Source: Nocardia sp. NRRL S-836 (GTDB lineage Bacteria; Actinomycetota; Actinomycetes; Mycobacteriales; Pseudonocardiaceae). From it: DNA of 17,167 nucleotides. This document shows positions 15,785 through 17,167 of this stretch, piece after piece (the first letter of the stretch is position 1; each line of letters opens with the position of its first letter). A program made the position numbers and the translations under genes. The stretch lies in NCBI RefSeq assembly GCF_001279525.1, contig NZ_LGDY01000154.1, positions 1 through 17,167 on the forward strand. Reading direction: 5' to 3'. The notes beneath the pieces are model-generated. The model had not been told where the DNA came from and did not search any database. It saw only the letters and a list, made by a program, of their open reading frames with translations.

Positions 15785-17167
15785 ATGACAGACCACCTCT
15801 CCCCCCTCGACGTCGCCTTCCTCGCCATGGAGGGCAACAGCAATCCGCTGCACCTCGGCGCGGTGGCCACGTTCACGCCCACTAACCTCGTGCACCCGGC
15901 CCGCATCGCCGCGGTGCTGTGCGAACGCGCCGCGGAAGTCCCGCGCCTGCGCGCCCGCGCCCGCACCGGCCTGCTCGGCGGCGCGCGCTGGGTGGAAGAT
16001 CCCGGCTTCGCGCCAGAGGATCACGTCTTCACGCACCACGTGCGCGGCCGCGAACGCTTCTCCGCGCTGATCTCGCACCTGATGGCACAACCGCTGGACC
16101 TCGCCCGCCCGCCGTGGGAGCTGCACGTGGTCACCGGCCTGCCCGGCGGCCGTTTCGCGGTGTTCGCGAAGCTGCACCACTCGTTGTGCGACGGCATGAA
16201 GGCGGTGGGCCTGGGCCTCAAGCTGTTCGACGCCTCCCGGCTGTCCATTCCGGACACAGCCGAACCGGTCTCGCGCCCACTGCTGCCCACGCTGCCGTCG
16301 TTGCGCGAGATCAAGGACACCCTGGACGTGGCGTCCTCGGTGCTGCGGAACACCCGCCCGCCGACGCTGAACTCGCCGGTCCTGACCTCGTCCACCCGCC
16401 CACGCCGCGTGGTGATGTCCCGCCTGGACCTGGCCGACGTGCACCGCATCCGCCGCGCACACGGCGGCACGGTGAACGACGTCCTGCTGGCCCTGGTCAC
16501 CGGCGCCCTGCGCCACTGGCTGACCGCACACGACGCGGCACCCCCGTCGTCCGTGGTGCGCGCACTGATCCCGGTCAACCAACGCACCCGCTCCGGCAAC
16601 GGCGCCGCCGGCAACTCGATCTCCGGCTACCTGCTCTCCCTCCCGGTCGGCGAACCGGACCCGGCAGCACGCCTCCGCTCGGTCCGCACCCAGATGGAGT
16701 CGGCCAAAGCCGCCGGCCCCGACCGCGGCCCCGGCGCCCTCCCCCTGCTAGCCGACAAGGTCCCGCCACTGCTGCACCGCCTGACCGCCCCACTCGCCGC
16801 CCGCTGCGCACCCCTGCTGTTCGACACGCTGGTCACGTCCGTGCCGCTGCCGTCGGTGCCGCTGTCGCTGGACGGCGCCGCGCTGACGGAGATGTATCCG
16901 GTGGCGCCGGTCGCCCCTGGTCACGCCGTCGGGGTGGCGCTGTCGGTGTACCGGTCTTCGGTGCACGTCTGTCTGCACACGAACCAGTCGTGGATGTCGG
17001 ATGCGCAGTGGTTGGACGGGGTGTTGCGGCGGGAGGTGGCGGCGCTCGGAGAGGCAGGGTCGGTGGTGGCGGCTGGGTCGGCTGGGTCGGTGGTGGCGGC
17101 TGGGGCGACGGTGGCTCGGCCGACGGTGACGGCGGGGTCGGCGGTGGCTCGCTCGACGGTGGTGGAG
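15785..17167 (+). CDS. WS/DGAT-family acyltransferase (3' end outside window)
   Basis: The frame is open from ATG 15785 to the last base (461 codons visible). The protein starts MTDHLSPLDVAFLAMEGNSN, typical of wax ester synthase/diacylglycerol acyltransferases, and contains the catalytic motif HHSLCDG (131-137, HHxxxDG), then VNDVLLALVTGALRHWL near 220-240 and RALIPVNQRTRSGNGAAGNSI. These enzymes make triacylglycerol or wax esters from acyl-CoA. After the end of the conserved domain (around QSWMSDAQWLDGVLRREV), the chain continues as a low-complexity Ala/Gly/Val/Ser tail with a 9-residue repeat, GSVVAAGSA then GSVVAAGAT. The start lacks a clear Shine-Dalgarno; a short hairpin GGGAA-CCTGT-TTCCC lies at 15760-15774. 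The last residues and stop are not visible. Confidence 0.93.
   Translation, partial: MTDHLSPLDVAFLAMEGNSNPLHLGAVATFTPTNLVHPARIAAVLCERAAEVPRLRARARTGLLGGARWVEDPGFAPEDHVFTHHVRGRERFSALISHLMAQPLDLARPPWELHVVTGLPGGRFAVFAKLHHSLCDGMKAVGLGLKLFDASRLSIPDTAEPVSRPLLPTLPSLREIKDTLDVASSVLRNTRPPTLNSPVLTSSTRPRRVVMSRLDLADVHRIRRAHGGTVNDVLLALVTGALRHWLTAHDAAPPSSVVRALIPVNQRTRSGNGAAGNSISGYLLSLPVGEPDPAARLRSVRTQMESAKAAGPDRGPGALPLLADKVPPLLHRLTAPLAARCAPLLFDTLVTSVPLPSVPLSLDGAALTEMYPVAPVAPGHAVGVALSVYRSSVHVCLHTNQSWMSDAQWLDGVLRREVAALGEAGSVVAAGSAGSVVAAGATVARPTVTAGSAVARSTVVE
17057..17101 (+). repeat. 27-bp repeat in the tail of the WS/DGAT gene
   Basis: GGGTCGGTGGTGGCGGCT occurs at 17057-17074 and again at 17084-17101, a 27-bp (9-codon) period that keeps frame. 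The sequence after it remains rich in ACGGTGG- and GTCGGCG-type words to the window edge. Confidence 0.85.

Noticed and set aside
14977..16582. Minus-strand frames of 236 and 322 codons over the RsbA-like and WS/DGAT genes
   Set aside because: Arg/Gln/His-rich antisense shadows; the plus-strand proteins have complete family motifs.

Overview
The window is GC-rich chromosomal DNA (many GTG starts, strongly G/C-biased third codon positions) from a filamentous actinomycete. The gene families fit Pseudonocardiales (Lentzea/Saccharothrix/Amycolatopsis-like): a DUF5753-type XRE regulator paired with DUF397, a MEDS-HATPase (RsbA-like) regulator, a WS/DGAT acyltransferase, iron boxes and LacI regulators. 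The genus is inference; no rRNA or other species marker is present.

Layout. (1) 1-1412, plus strand: the C-terminal part of a DUF305-like protein, cut by the window edge, coupled by a GTGA overlap to a LacI-family regulator. A hairpin at 1425-1461 separates this from the next block. (2) 1452-3006, minus strand: a small iron-regulated-looking siderophore unit, an L-lysine/L-ornithine N-monooxygenase followed by an MbtH-like protein, with no NRPS in the window. The monooxygenase frame is broken inside a 57-bp tandem duplication. A perfect 16-bp palindrome resembling an IdeR/DmdR iron box lies upstream, and a weaker one lies between the two genes. (3) 3076-4182: about 1.1 kb of low-complexity DNA with no credible gene. 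It holds degenerate tandem repeats and two G-quadruplex motifs on opposite strands. (4) 4183-11923, minus strand: a sugar-utilisation cluster in transcription order LacI regulator, solute-binding lipoprotein, ATPase, permease, permease, ATPase, GH1 beta-glucosidase. From the binding protein onwards the genes overlap by 4-8 nt or are 5 nt apart. The GH1 gene carries a one-base insertion after codon 21. A GAGAGCGCTCTC operator lies before the binding-protein gene, and several CG-centred palindromes lie upstream of lacI. (5) 12208-13810, plus strand: a MOSC protein, then an XRE/DUF5753 regulator overlapping a DUF397 gene. (6) 13807-14550, minus strand: a 3-oxoadipate enol-lactonase-like hydrolase whose stop codon overlaps the DUF397 stop. 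(7) 14824-17167, plus strand: a MEDS-HATPase anti-sigma-factor-like protein and a WS/DGAT acyltransferase running off the window.

How it works together (inference): the Opp/Dpp-type importer probably brings in beta-linked oligosaccharides (cello-oligosaccharides or other beta-glucosides). The cytoplasmic GH1 enzyme would hydrolyse them and the adjacent LacI repressor would sense the sugar. The importer is intact, but the GH1 gene as read here is frameshifted. Two broken genes flank the repeat-rich gap, so either this stretch is decaying or it contains sequence errors. I found no clearly novel multi-gene system. The most notable signals are the duplicated and frameshifted hydroxylase, the repeat-rich gap and the dense operator region at 11947-12055.
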